Positions 38,727-50,700 of a stretch of 64,000 nucleotides of DNA are shown here, in pieces. Origin of the DNA: Pseudomonas cavernicola (GTDB lineage Bacteria > Pseudomonadota > Gammaproteobacteria > Pseudomonadales > Pseudomonadaceae); the NCBI RefSeq assembly GCF_003596405.1, contig NZ_QYUR01000002.1, positions 1,380,501 through 1,444,500 on the forward strand, in the 5' to 3' direction. Within the stretch, counting starts at the first letter, position 1. Every line of letters starts with the position of its first letter. A model generated the notes under the pieces. It made no database searches. It worked only from the letters and a program-made list of their open reading frames with translations, and had not been told where the DNA came from. The position numbers were made by a program, and so were the translations under genes.

Positions 38727-40025
38727 ATGCCGGAATACGTCAACTGGCTCCGCCACGCTTCGCCCTATATCAATGCCCACCGCGATTGCACTTTCGTCGT
38801 CATGCTGCCCGGCGAGGGCGTGGCGCATCCGAACTTCGGCAATATCGTCCATGACCTGGTGCTGCTGCATAGCCTTGGCGTGCGCCTGGTGCTGGTCCAC
38901 GGTTCGCGCCCACAGATCGAGGCGCGGCTGGCGATACGTGGGCTGACGCCACATTTTCACCGCAATCTGCGGATCACCGACGGGCCGACCCTGGAGTGCG
39001 TGATCGACGCCGTTGGCCAGTTGCGGATCGCCATCGAAGCGCGCCTGTCGATGGACATGGCCGCCTCGCCGATGCAGGGCTCACGCCTGCGCGTGTCCGG
39101 CGGTAATTTTGTCACCGCGCGGCCGATTGGGGTGCTCGAGGGTGTCGACTATCACCATACCGGCGAAGTCCGGCGGGTCGATCGCAAGGGCATTGGTCGC
39201 TTGCTCGACGAGCGCTCGATCGTGCTGCTCTCACCGCTGGGCTACTCACCCACCGGAGAGATCTTCAACCTCGCGTGTGAGGACGTGGCGATGCGCGCGG
39301 CGATCGACCTGGATGCCGACAAGCTGATCCTGTTCGGCGCCGAGCGTGGCCTGCTCGATGAGGGCGGCAAGCTGGTGCGTGAGTTGCGCCCGCAGCAGGT
39401 GCCGACCCATCTGCAACGGCTCGGCAACTGTTATCAGGCGGAACTGCTGGATGCCGCCGCCCAGGCCTGCCGGGGCGGGGTCAAGCGCAGCCATATCGTC
39501 AGCTATACCGAAGACGGTTCGCTACTCACCGAGCTGTTTACCCGCGACGGCGGCGGCACCCTGGTCGATCAGGAACAGTTCGAGCAATTGCGCGAGGCGA
39601 GCATCGAGGATGTCGGTGGTCTGATCGACCTGATCAGCCCACTGGAAGAGCAGGGCATTCTGGTGCGCCGCTCACGCGAAGTGCTGGAGCGCGAGATCGA
39701 GCAGTTCAGCATCGTCGAGCGCGACGGGCTGATCATCGCCTGCGCAGCGCTATATCAGATTGCCGATTCGGACTCGGGTGAGCTGGCCTGTCTGGCGGTC
39801 AATCCGGACTATCGCCACGGTGGTCGCGGCGATGAGCTGCTGGAGCGCATCGAAGAGCGCGCGCGGGCGCAGGGCTTGAAGACCTTGTTCGTGCTCACCA
39901 CGCGCACCGCCCATTGGTTCCGTGAGCGTGGCTTCGAGCCGAGCAGCGTCGATCGTCTGCCGGCGGCACGGGCCTCGCTGTACAACTATCAGCGCAATTC
40001 ACAGATTTTCGAGAAGCAGCTGTAG
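38727..40025 (+). CDS. argA: N-acetylglutamate synthase
   Basis: 432 residues, first step of arginine synthesis (acetyl-CoA + glutamate). N-terminal amino-acid-kinase-like domain that senses arginine (VVMLPGEGVAHPNFGNIVHD, GVRLVLVHGSRPQIEARL) and C-terminal GNAT acetyltransferase domain (ELACLAVNPDYRHGGRGDELLERIEERA, near 352-379). Classical two-domain ArgA. Upstream lie the argE gene, a partial repeat and a candidate leader peptide with two arginine codons. Confidence 0.95.
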   Translation: MPEYVNWLRHASPYINAHRDCTFVVMLPGEGVAHPNFGNIVHDLVLLHSLGVRLVLVHGSRPQIEARLAIRGLTPHFHRNLRITDGPTLECVIDAVGQLRIAIEARLSMDMAASPMQGSRLRVSGGNFVTARPIGVLEGVDYHHTGEVRRVDRKGIGRLLDERSIVLLSPLGYSPTGEIFNLACEDVAMRAAIDLDADKLILFGAERGLLDEGGKLVRELRPQQVPTHLQRLGNCYQAELLDAAAQACRGGVKRSHIVSYTEDGSLLTELFTRDGGGTLVDQEQFEQLREASIEDVGGLIDLISPLEEQGILVRRSREVLEREIEQFSIVERDGLIIACAALYQIADSDSGELACLAVNPDYRHGGRGDELLERIEERARAQGLKTLFVLTTRTAHWFRERGFEPSSVDRLPAARASLYNYQRNSQIFEKQL

Positions 40026-40049
40026 AGACGTAACAGACCGTAGGCAGAG

Positions 40050-40166
40050 CGCAGACCGTAGGCTGGGTAGAGCGCAGCGACAAAACGGCAGGAAAGCCGT
40101 TTTGCACAGCTTCAGCTGCCCGCAGGGTGAGGTGCATGGATGCACCTCATGAAACCCAGCCTACGG
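40050..40166. repeat. Palindromic repeat, GTAGGCTGGGT family
   Basis: Ends CGTAGGCTGGGTAGAGCG and GAAACCCAGCCTACGG are inverted. Inner hairpins AAAACGGCAGGAAAGCCGTTTT and GAGGTGCATGGATGCACCTC are visible. It lies between the convergent argA and RMF-like genes. Confidence 0.8.
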
Positions 40167-40177
40167 CCAGCATGTAC

Positions 40178-40402
40178 TTATGCTGTCTTCTGAATCAGCA
40201 GTTGGTACTGCTCTTCGCCATCGTCCCAACCGGCTTCCCACGCCGCCGCGAGTACCTCCGCGCGGTGCGGTTGCTGGCTGGTCGGGTGGCCGGTGAGGCC
40301 GGCCATATAGCCTTGTTGGTAAGCCTTGTTCAGGCTTTCCAGGCTCCAATGTCGGTCTTCGTCGGGTCGGTCTTCGTCGGGGAGGGCCTCGGGGGGCGCC
40401 AT
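40178..40402 (-). CDS. RMF/CrpP-like small protein
   Basis: 74 residues from the ATG at 40402 (a TTG seven codons upstream is in frame). The C-terminal part, AYQQGYMAGLTGHPTS and WEAGWDDGEEQ, follows the ribosome modulation factor pattern AxxxGYxAGxxG...W..GW, though the usual basic character is replaced by an acidic one. RMF dimerises ribosomes in stationary phase, but whether this protein touches ribosomes is open. A perfect 15-bp tandem duplication encodes the acidic DEDRPDEDR stretch (40351-40380). Confidence 0.6.
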   Translation of the reverse strand: MAPPEALPDEDRPDEDRHWSLESLNKAYQQGYMAGLTGHPTSQQPHRAEVLAAAWEAGWDDGEEQYQLLIQKTA

Positions 40403-40516
40403 GGGCAAACTCACATAAACCAAACTGCGCTTATGCTAACCCCACTGGCCGGCGGCGACTGAGCCGCCGATCCCGGCTTTTGGCCCGCTGGCGGCTTTTG
40501 TGACGGAGTCGACGCA

Positions 40517-40653
40517 CAGGCCGTTGAAAAAGGTAGCGAGCGACGGCTAGGGCCGCACCCGTTCCCTACGGGTGGCGGCATTCCCCACATCCATGTGGGT
40601 CACAAGGCGCAACGCGGCGTAGGCTAGCGCAGTAGTTTTTCAACGACCTGCTA
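40517..40653. repeat. Palindromic repeat with GTTGAAAAA ends
   Basis: Left end AGGCCGTTGAAAAAGGTAGC and right end GCAGTAGTTTTTCAACGACCTGC are inverted copies. Inner arms CCGTTCCCTACGG and CCCACATCCATGTGGG form hairpins. Its right end reads CTA, the complement of the gshA TAG stop codon. Confidence 0.75.
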
Positions 40654-42234
40654 AACCGCGAGGGTGAGGATGCTCGCTTGGTAGGCGGCGACAAAGGTGT
40701 CGAAATCACTGACTGGTGCGCGCTCCAGCTCAGCCTGTTCGGCCAGCGACTGGCGTACCGATTCCTCGAAGGCGGCTTGCTCCGTGCTGCTCAGCGGTTG
40801 GCTGCGGAAGTATTCGGCATGTGCCTGGCTTTGCCGCAGGGCGAACTCTGTGAAGCTTTCACCGTGCTCCTGCAGGCTGGCCAGCACCTGTGCCGAAGGC
40901 GTCAGCGCTGGGTCGTCGACCTTGGCCCGTTGCGCTGCCAGCGCTTGGGTGTGGCTATCACCGCCGTGGCTGTTGTCGAGCAAGGTCGCGAGCTGCTGGA
41001 TGCTGTCGAGTAGTTGATGGGCCCAGGCTTGCAGTTCGACGGGTTCGCCATGGCGCTGCAGGTGCAGGCCCGGGCGGCGGCCTTCTTTAACCACTTTGAG
41101 GAAGTTGTCGGTGCAGTCGCGGCATTCTGTGCCAGCCAGTTCCGGGCTGTCTTGCAGGGTACAGAACAGCAGGAAGGCGTCGAGGAAGCGTGCTTCCGTC
41201 AGGTCGATACCCAGCGGCAGGAACGGGTTGATGTCCAAGCAGCGCGCTTCGACATACTGCACGCCACGCGCCATCAGCGCCTGGATTGGTCGCTCGCCGC
41301 TGTAGGTCACGCGTTTCGGGCGGATGTTCGAGTAGTACTCGTTTTCGATCTGCAGGATGTTGGTATTGAGCTGCAGCCATTCGCCATTTTGCTTGGTACC
41401 AATTTCGGCATAGGCCGGGTAGGGCGTGGAGACCGCTTGGTGCAGGCTGTGGGTGTAGCTGGCAAGGTCGTTGTAGCAGGGCGTCAGGCCGGCCTGGGCA
41501 CTGCTTTGGTAGCCCAGATCACTCATCCGCAGACTCGTGGCGTAGGGCAGGTACAAGGTGTGCTCATCGAGCTGCTTGAGCTGGTGCGGGCGGCCACGCA
41601 GGAAGCCGGCGTCCAGCGTCGGCGAGGCGCCGAACAGGTACATCAGCAGCCAGCTGTAGCGCCTGAAATTACGGATCAGGGCGATATAGCGCGCCGACTG
41701 ATAATCGCGCGGGCTCTGCGTATTGCCTTCGGCCTGTTGCAGCAGCGGCCAGAGCGCTTCCGGCAGCGAGAAGTTGTAGTGAATGCCGGCGATGCACTGC
41801 ATGGTCTTGCCGTAACGCAGCGCCAGGCCCTTGCGATAGACGTATTTCAGCTGGCCGATGTGCGAGTCGCCGTAACGGGCGATCGGAATCCGCTCTTCTT
41901 CCGGCAGCGGGCAGGGCATCGACGGGCTCCACAGGTACTCGCCGTCAAGCTTGCTGTAGGCAAAGCGATGGATCTGCTCAAGGTCCGCCAGCGTGGCCGC
42001 CGGGTCGGGTTCTGCGGGAGTGATGAACTCCAGCAGCGACTCGGAGTAGTCGGTGGTGATCTGCGGGTGCGTCAGCGCCGAGCCTAGTGCGGCCGGGTGT
42101 GGCGTCAGCGCGAGCTGGCCGTGGGCATCGACGCGCAGGCATTCCCGCTCGATACCATGTAGGCACTGGGTGAGCAGGGCAAGGTTGGCGCGCTCGCCGA
42201 GCAGAGCCAGGCGGCGGGAGAGAAGATCGCTCAA
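40651..42234 (-). CDS. gshA: Glutamate-cysteine ligase
   Basis: 527 residues, the proteobacterial type that makes gamma-glutamylcysteine, first step of glutathione synthesis. The start is a TTG at 42234 ([14 protein letters not shown]) with AAGGA eight bases ahead. No ATG is available in frame before a stop. Family blocks: [57 protein letters not shown] and [18 protein letters not shown]. The TAG stop coincides with the end of a palindromic repeat. Confidence 0.95.
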   Translation of the reverse strand: MSDLLSRRLALLGERANLALLTQCLHGIERECLRVDAHGQLALTPHPAALGSALTHPQITTDYSESLLEFITPAEPDPAATLADLEQIHRFAYSKLDGEYLWSPSMPCPLPEEERIPIARYGDSHIGQLKYVYRKGLALRYGKTMQCIAGIHYNFSLPEALWPLLQQAEGNTQSPRDYQSARYIALIRNFRRYSWLLMYLFGASPTLDAGFLRGRPHQLKQLDEHTLYLPYATSLRMSDLGYQSSAQAGLTPCYNDLASYTHSLHQAVSTPYPAYAEIGTKQNGEWLQLNTNILQIENEYYSNIRPKRVTYSGERPIQALMARGVQYVEARCLDINPFLPLGIDLTEARFLDAFLLFCTLQDSPELAGTECRDCTDNFLKVVKEGRRPGLHLQRHGEPVELQAWAHQLLDSIQQLATLLDNSHGGDSHTQALAAQRAKVDDPALTPSAQVLASLQEHGESFTEFALRQSQAHAEYFRSQPLSSTEQAAFEESVRQSLAEQAELERAPVSDFDTFVAAYQASILTLAV

Positions 42235-42369
42235 AATGGTATTCCTTCACGCGTCGGTCGCCCCAATATGGGGGTGGACGGAGCGGTCTACAAGGGGCAA
42301 AGGAAGTAACCGGCGTTGTCGCCTGGTTGGGATGCTGCGCCTGTTATAGCGCAGCCGGGAGGCAACGAG

Positions 42370-42753
42370 TTATACGCGAGCGAAGGTGGCTTGTGCTTTG
42401 GCGACCAGTTTGTCGCCTTGATGGGTTTCCGCCTCGACCACCTGGGTGCGCCGGCCTGCGTGCAGCACCCAGGCGCGGCAGACCAGCATGCCGTCGCTCA
42501 CCGGGCGGATGTAATTGATCTTGCTCTCCAGTGTCACGCACTCCGGCACGCCGCCGGAGAGGCTGTGGCTGGCCTGGCCCATGGCCGTGTCGATCAGCGA
42601 GAACAGCGCGCCGCCATGCAGTTTGCCCTGCACATTGCGCAGGCCGTCGTGCATGACCATGTGCACTTCCGCGCGACCCTCGGCGGCGGCGACGACTTCC
42701 AGGCCGAGTAGGCGGCCGAAGGCGCTGCTGCTGCCAACTTGCTCTTGCTTCAT
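42370..42753 (-). CDS. PaaI-type hotdog-fold thioesterase
   Basis: 127 residues, single hotdog domain. Signature LRNVQGKLHGGALFSLIDTAMGQASHSL (near 36-63) includes the HGG turn and the catalytic acidic residue. NYIRPVSDGMLVCRAWVLHAGRRTQVVEAE completes the sheet. Such enzymes hydrolyse acyl-CoA thioesters. Substrate unknown. Transcribed toward gshA with 135 bases between them. Confidence 0.88.
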   Translation of the reverse strand: MKQEQVGSSSAFGRLLGLEVVAAAEGRAEVHMVMHDGLRNVQGKLHGGALFSLIDTAMGQASHSLSGGVPECVTLESKINYIRPVSDGMLVCRAWVLHAGRRTQVVEAETHQGDKLVAKAQATFARV

Positions 42754-42770
42754 CAGTTTTTCCTCAGATC

Positions 42771-42816
42771 GTAGGCTGGGTATGAGCTGGGTTTCGCTTC
42801 GCTCTACCCAGCCTAC
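42771..42816. repeat. Minimal GTAGGCTGGGT inverted repeat
   Basis: Ends GTAGGCTGGGTATGAGC and GCTCTACCCAGCCTAC with a short spacer, a compact copy of the same family as 40050 and 47555. Located between tex and the thioesterase start. Confidence 0.8.
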
Positions 42817-42857
42817 AGGGACCGCGATAGGTCAACGAATCAATCGATCAGTCCACT

Positions 42858-45170
<2,313 letters not shown>

Positions 45171-45337
45171 AAAACCACCTGACAGAGAAATGAAGGCAAG
45201 CCGCGCCTGCCGCAAAAAGGCCGGCATTATACCCAGGCCTCCAATAGTCGGGGACGGGGAAAAATCTGCTAACGAATGCAGCGCACGCGTAGCGCGGCGT
45301 CTGCGCCATAATGTGCGCCGAGCTGAAAGGAGCCTCT

Positions 45338-46069
45338 ATGAGCAGCACTGCCACAGTTGAAGGCGAAAAAATCCTCATTGTTGATGACGATCCCGGTCTA
45401 CGGCGCTTGTTAGAGCGCTTTCTCGACGAGCAAGGCTACCGCGTACGGACGGTGGAAAACGTCGAGCAGATGGACCGTCTGCTGGCCCGCGAGTTGTTCC
45501 AATTGGTGGTGCTCGACCTGATGTTGCCGGGTGAAGACGGGTTGTCGGCCTGCCGGCGCCTGCGCGATTCGAACAATCAGGTGCCGATCATCATGCTCAC
45601 CGCCAAAGGCGATGAGAGCAGCCGGATCCAGGGCTTGGAGCAGGGCGCCGACGATTATCTGGCCAAACCGTTCAACCCGCGCGAGCTGCTGGCACGGATC
45701 AAGGCAGTGTTGCGCCGGCAGTCCGCGCCGGTGCCGGGCGCGCCGGGCAGCGAGGACGAAACGGTCAGCTTTGGCGACTATGAGTTGTTCCTCGCCACCC
45801 GCGAGCTGAAGCGTGGCGACGAGCTGCACATGCTCACAACCGGTGAGTTCGCCGTGCTCAAAGCACTGGTGCAGCACGCTCGTGAGCCGCTGACCCGCGA
45901 CAAGTTGATGAACCTGGCGCGGGGCCGCGAGTGGGACGCGCTGGAGCGTTCCATCGACGTGCAGATCTCGCGTTTGCGGCGGCTGATCGAGCCGGATCCG
46001 TCGAAGCCGCGTTATATCCAGACGGTCTGGGGTGTCGGCTACGTCTTCGTACCGGATGGCAATAAATGA
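45338..46069 (+). CDS. ompR: OmpR-family response regulator (AmgR-like)
   Basis: 243 residues from the ATG at 45338 (AAAGGAG ahead). Receiver domain with acidic DDD cluster (ILIVDDDPGLRRLL) and phosphoacceptor D60 in VVLDLMLPGEDG, then a winged-helix DNA-binding domain (LMNLARGREWDALERSIDVQISRLRRLIEPDPSKPRYIQTVWGVGY). In P. aeruginosa the orthologue is AmgR, which with AmgS responds to envelope stress and affects aminoglycoside resistance. The kinase gene follows, but a 118-bp palindromic repeat lies between. Confidence 0.94.
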   Translation: MSSTATVEGEKILIVDDDPGLRRLLERFLDEQGYRVRTVENVEQMDRLLARELFQLVVLDLMLPGEDGLSACRRLRDSNNQVPIIMLTAKGDESSRIQGLEQGADDYLAKPFNPRELLARIKAVLRRQSAPVPGAPGSEDETVSFGDYELFLATRELKRGDELHMLTTGEFAVLKALVQHAREPLTRDKLMNLARGREWDALERSIDVQISRLRRLIEPDPSKPRYIQTVWGVGYVFVPDGNK

Positions 46070-46072
46070 GTT

Positions 46073-46190
46073 GTAGGGTGGGTTAGCCGCTGTGGCGGCG
46101 TAACCCACCAACCGCCCCGTCGGGGCGGCCACGCGATGCCTGCTGGCATCAATGGTGGGTTACGCCGCTAGCGCGGCTAACCCACCCTAC
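46073..46190. repeat. Palindromic repeat inside the ompR-envZ operon
   Basis: Ends GTAGGGTGGGTTAGCCGC and GCGGCTAACCCACCCTAC are perfect inverted copies. Inner arms GGCGTAACCCACCA / TGGTGGGTTACGCC and CGCCCCGTCGGGGCG also pair. It occupies nearly the whole gap between regulator and kinase. Confidence 0.9.
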
Positions 46191-46215
46191 GTATGACCTG
46201 TGCAGATGCTGCCTG

Positions 46216-47529
46216 ATGAAAACCCCGCTGTGGTTCCCGCAAAGCTTTTTCGCCCGCACGCTCTGGCTGGTGCTGGTGGTGGTGCTGTTCTCCAAGGCAC
46301 TGACTCTGGTTTATCTGATGATGAACGAGGACGTGCTGGTCGACCGCCAATACAGCCACGGCGCGGCGTTGACTGTGCGCGCCTATTGGGCGACCGACGC
46401 GGCGTCGCGCCCGCTGGTCGCCAAGGCCGCCGGCCTGCGCTGGACGCCGGACGCCGCAGCGCCGCCGGGTGAGCAGCATTGGCCCTACACCGGGATTTTC
46501 CAGCGGCAGATGCGCATGGAGCTGGGCCCGGATACCGAAGTGCGTTTGCGCGTGCATCAACCTTCCGCGCTGTGGGTACGGTCGCCCAGCCTCGGTGACG
46601 GTTGGATCGAGGTGCCGCTGTACCCGCACCCGTTGCGCGGGCAGAAAATCTGGAGCGTGCTCGGCTGGTTCCTGGCCATTGGCTTGTTGTCGACGGCGGC
46701 GGCCTGGATCTTCGTGCGCCAGCTCAATCAACCGCTCAAGCAGCTAGTGTTCGCTGCCCGCCAGCTCGGCCAGGGTCGCAGTGTGCGCCTGCCGATCAGC
46801 GACACGCCGAGCGAGATGGCCGAGGTGTATCGCGCCTTTAACCAGATGGCCGAGGGCGTTGAGCAAGCCGCCCGCGAGCGTGAGTTGATGCTCGCCGGGG
46901 TTTCCCATGATCTGCGTACGCCGCTGACCCGCCTGCGCTTGTCGCTGGAGCTGATGAACAGCGACGCCGAGCTGATCGACGATATGGTGCGCGACATCGA
47001 GGACATGGATGCGATCCTCGATCAGTTCCTCGCCTTTATCCGCGACGGCCGTGATGAGCGGCTGGAAGAAGTGGCGCTTGCCGAAGTTGTGAGCGAGGTA
47101 GTGGCACCGTTCAATCAAGATCTGGAGCGGGTGCGCCTATGTCTCGAGCCGGTGCCGCCATTCCCGCTGCGTCGGGTGTCGATCAAGCGCCTGCTGAACA
47201 ACCTGATCGAGAATGCCTTGCACCACGGCGGCAATGCCGTGGAAGTGGCGGCCTACGTTTCCGGGGATCAGAGCGCACCCTACGTGGTGCTCAGCGTGAT
47301 GGATCGTGGTCAGGGGATTAATCCGGCGGAGCTGGACGATATTTTCAATCCCTTCATTCGTGGCGACCGCGCGCGCGGCGGCAAGGGCACCGGTCTCGGC
47401 CTGGCGATCGTCAAACGCATCGCCGCCCAGCACGGTGGCAGCGTCGAGTTGCGCAACCGCTCAGGCGGTGGTCTGGAGGCTCGGGTGTGCTTGCCGTTGG
47501 GGCTGTTACTGCCACGCGACGCGGCTTGA
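46216..47529 (+). CDS. envZ: EnvZ-type sensor histidine kinase (AmgS-like)
   Basis: 437 residues. First membrane helix near residues 10-35, periplasmic loop, second helix near 147-170 (KIWSVLGWFLAIGLLSTAAAWIFV), HAMP linker with QPLKQLVFAARQLGQG, phosphoacceptor H231 in AGVSHDLRTPLTRLRLS, N box LLNNLIENALHHGG and G boxes DRGQGINPAELDDIF, RGGKGTGLGLAIVKRI. It phosphorylates the preceding regulator. Translation starts 26 bases after the repeat, with only a weak ribosome binding site. Confidence 0.93.
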   Translation: MKTPLWFPQSFFARTLWLVLVVVLFSKALTLVYLMMNEDVLVDRQYSHGAALTVRAYWATDAASRPLVAKAAGLRWTPDAAAPPGEQHWPYTGIFQRQMRMELGPDTEVRLRVHQPSALWVRSPSLGDGWIEVPLYPHPLRGQKIWSVLGWFLAIGLLSTAAAWIFVRQLNQPLKQLVFAARQLGQGRSVRLPISDTPSEMAEVYRAFNQMAEGVEQAARERELMLAGVSHDLRTPLTRLRLSLELMNSDAELIDDMVRDIEDMDAILDQFLAFIRDGRDERLEEVALAEVVSEVVAPFNQDLERVRLCLEPVPPFPLRRVSIKRLLNNLIENALHHGGNAVEVAAYVSGDQSAPYVVLSVMDRGQGINPAELDDIFNPFIRGDRARGGKGTGLGLAIVKRIAAQHGGSVELRNRSGGGLEARVCLPLGLLLPRDAA

Positions 47530-47554
47530 TCCGTGGAATGGATCCCTCAGAGAG

Positions 47555-47631
47555 GTAGGCTGGGTAGAGCCGTTTTTCGGCGAAACCCAGCTCATATCCC
47601 ACTGGATTTCGCCAGGCTCTACCCAGCCTAG
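47555..47631. repeat. Palindromic repeat, GTAGGCTGGGT family
   Basis: Ends GTAGGCTGGGTAGAGCC and GGCTCTACCCAGCCTA with inner arms CGAAACCCAGC / CTGGATTTCG. Lies after envZ. Confidence 0.8.
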
Positions 47632-47751
47632 GGTTTTGCGTATTTCCAATGCGCCCCTTGCAAAAGCCAATCCGGATATAGCCATTTAATCCGCATAACG
47701 GATGCAGCAGCGCTGATCTATGCTACTTCAGCGTATTGGCACGAGGTCAGC

Positions 47752-50700
47752 ATGCTCGCCGTATTTAAACGCCTACCCAAATGGACTTGGTGGCTACCGC
47801 TGCCGCTGCTCCATCTTGCTACCCGGTTATCGCTCACCACCCAGTTCAGTGAGGGGGTGGCGCTTTGGTATCTGCCATTTGCTCTGGGCCTGGTTTTCAT
47901 CTTCTGGTGGGGGCCACGGGTACTGCCGGCAATTTACCTGAATGCCTGGCTGAGCATCCCGTTGTGGGATCTGGATTGGCACTGGGGCCCACTGTACGCG
48001 CTACCGGAAACACTCTGCATTGGTTTGGCGTGGTTGCTGCTGTGGCGCCGCGACTTCGATGTCGCCCTTCCAGATCTCAGCCATTTATTGCGCTTTATGC
48101 TGTTGGGTGTGCTGGTGCCGGTGACTCTGCTGGCCATCACTGGGCAAGGCGCGTTGCTGCTGGCGGGGCATGTAACGGTGGAAAACTGGGCAGCTGCCAG
48201 CTTGAACATCTGGCTGGCCGACTGCTTGAGCACACTGGTGATTGCCACACCCCTGCTGACCTATGCCACCGTGGTGTTGCGCCGCCGGGGCTGGGTGGCG
48301 CCACTGCCGGGCAGCGGAGCGCAGCCGTTGGTCGAACCATTGCAACGCTTACCGCCGTGGCCATTGTTAGTGGCCCTGTTGTTTGGCCTGCCCTGGCTGC
48401 TGGGTGTGTTGCCACTGCCGCTTACCTTGCCGTTACTGGGCCTGGCCATGCTCAGCCTGGCAATGCTCTGGGGTTTTCCTGGCGCGCTCTGCGGCGCGGC
48501 GCTGAGCAGTCTGATGATTCTCGCGGTGCCGCTGGCATACGGTTATATCAAGGTATCCGAGTTGCCCGACCCGCAGCTCAGCGAGCTACACCTCAGTGCG
48601 CTGATGTTGATGTTCGCCACCTTGCTGGTCGGCCGCAGCCTGAGTGACCTGCGTCTGGCGCTCAGTCGCAGTGCGCAGATGCAGCAGCAACTGGCGCTGA
48701 CCAATCTGGCGCTGCAGGCCAGCCCGCTTGGTATCAGCATCGCCGATGCGCGTCAGCCCGATCTGCCGCTGATCTACTGCAACCCGATGTTTGAGCGCAT
48801 CAGCGGTTATTCCCGCGAGGAGGTTCTCGGGCGCAACTGCCGTTTCCTACAGAGTGGTGACTGTAACCAAACCGAGCTGCCGCGCATGCGCGCGGCGTTG
48901 CAACTCGGTGAGCCGTGCCAGGTGGTGCTGCGTAACTACCGCAAGAATGGCAGCCAGTTTTGGAACGAAATCACCCTGGCACCGATGCGTGACGAGCAAG
49001 GCATCAGCCATTACGTCGCCCTGCAACACGATGTCAGCGCCCGTGAGCGGCTGGCGCTAGAGCTGGCGACGCGGCGCGAGGAGCTGCTGCGCCAGGCTCA
49101 TTTGCTCTCGCAAACCGAGGCCATCGCCGATATCGGCGGCTGGGTGCTAGAGGTGCCGAGTTTCAACATGTTCTGGAGCGAGGGCAGCTTTCGCATTTAT
49201 GAACTCGATCCGTCCGGGGCGACGCCGACTCTCAGTCAGGCCCTGAACTATTTCGATGAAGAGGGCGTCGCCCTGGTGCAGAAAACCCTGGCCGAGGTGC
49301 TGGAGTTCGCTCAGCCGTTCGACATCGAAGTGCGCTTGCTCACCGCTCGAGGCAACAGCCGCTGGCTGCGGATCAAGGGTTTGGCCGAGCGGGACGACGG
49401 GCGGGTCATCCGAATCTATGGCGCGATCCAGGACCTCTCCGCCCGTAAGCGTGCGGAGCAGCAGTTGCGTGAGCGCGATGAGTGGCTGCGGCTGTTCTTT
49501 GAGGCGCCGCTGATCGGCATGGCCATGATCAGCCCGCAACGCGTGTGGCTGGAGGTCAACGCCAAGCTTTGCCAGGTTCTTGGGCGCAACCGCGAGGAGC
49601 TGCGCGCCAGTTCCTGGGTGGCAATTACCCATCCAGACGATGTGGCGGTGGAGGCGCCGCTGTTCGAGTCGGTCAGGGCCGGACACCGCGATGATTATGA
49701 GCTGGATAAGCGCTTCCTGCGTGAAGACGGGAGCGTGATCTATACCCGCCTCAGCCTGCGTGCGGTGCGTGATCCGCAAGGGCGTTTGGAGGCCTGCCTG
49801 ACCCTGGTCGAGGACATCACGGCGCGCCATGAGGCGGAGGCGCGCTACCGCGCGTTGGTCGAGCACGCCCCGGAAGCCATCGTGTTGTTCACCGCCGAGG
49901 GCGGCATGCTGGATGCCAATGAAAATGCCGCGCGGCTGTTCAATCTCAGCCGCGTCGAGTTGATCGGCAAGAGCCCGGTCGAGCTGAGCCCGCTGCGTCA
50001 GGCGGATGGCCGGACCTCTGCGCAAGCCGGCAACGAATACATCGTGGCGGCGCTGGACGGGGCGGCCCCGGTTTTCGAATGGCTACACCGCGACAGCGCC
50101 GGGCGCCTGCTGCCTTGTGAGGTGCGGCTAGTTCGGCTGCCGGGCGAGCAGCAGCTGATTCGCGGCAGCATCACCGATATCTCCGAACGCCAGCGTTATC
50201 AGCGCGAGATCGAGCGGCTGGCCTACAGCGATGATTTGACTGGCTTACCCAATCGCCGCCTGCTGCTCGACCGCCTGCAGCATGCGATGACCCGCGAGCT
50301 GCGCGACAGCAGTTTTGGCGCGCTGCTGTTTATCGATCTGGATCACTTCAAAACGGTCAACGACAGCCTGGGCCATCTGGTTGGCGATGCACTGCTGCGT
50401 GAAGTCACTGCGCGCTTGGCCGGTTGTCTGCGGGCGGAAGATACCTTGGCCCGGCTCGGTGGCGATGAATTTGTCGTGCTCCTTGAAGCCCTTGGCGAGA
50501 GCCCGGAAGTGGCCGGTGAGCATGCTGCGGAGGTCGGCGAGAAACTACTGCAGAGTTTGCTCGGCAGCTACCAACTCGACGGCCATGAACTGTCGGTCAG
50601 CGCCAGTATTGGTATCGCCTTGCATCCGTTCGCCGCGCAGGACGCAGCGGACGTGCTGAAACAGGCGGATACGGCGATGTACCGAGCCAAGCAGGGCGGC

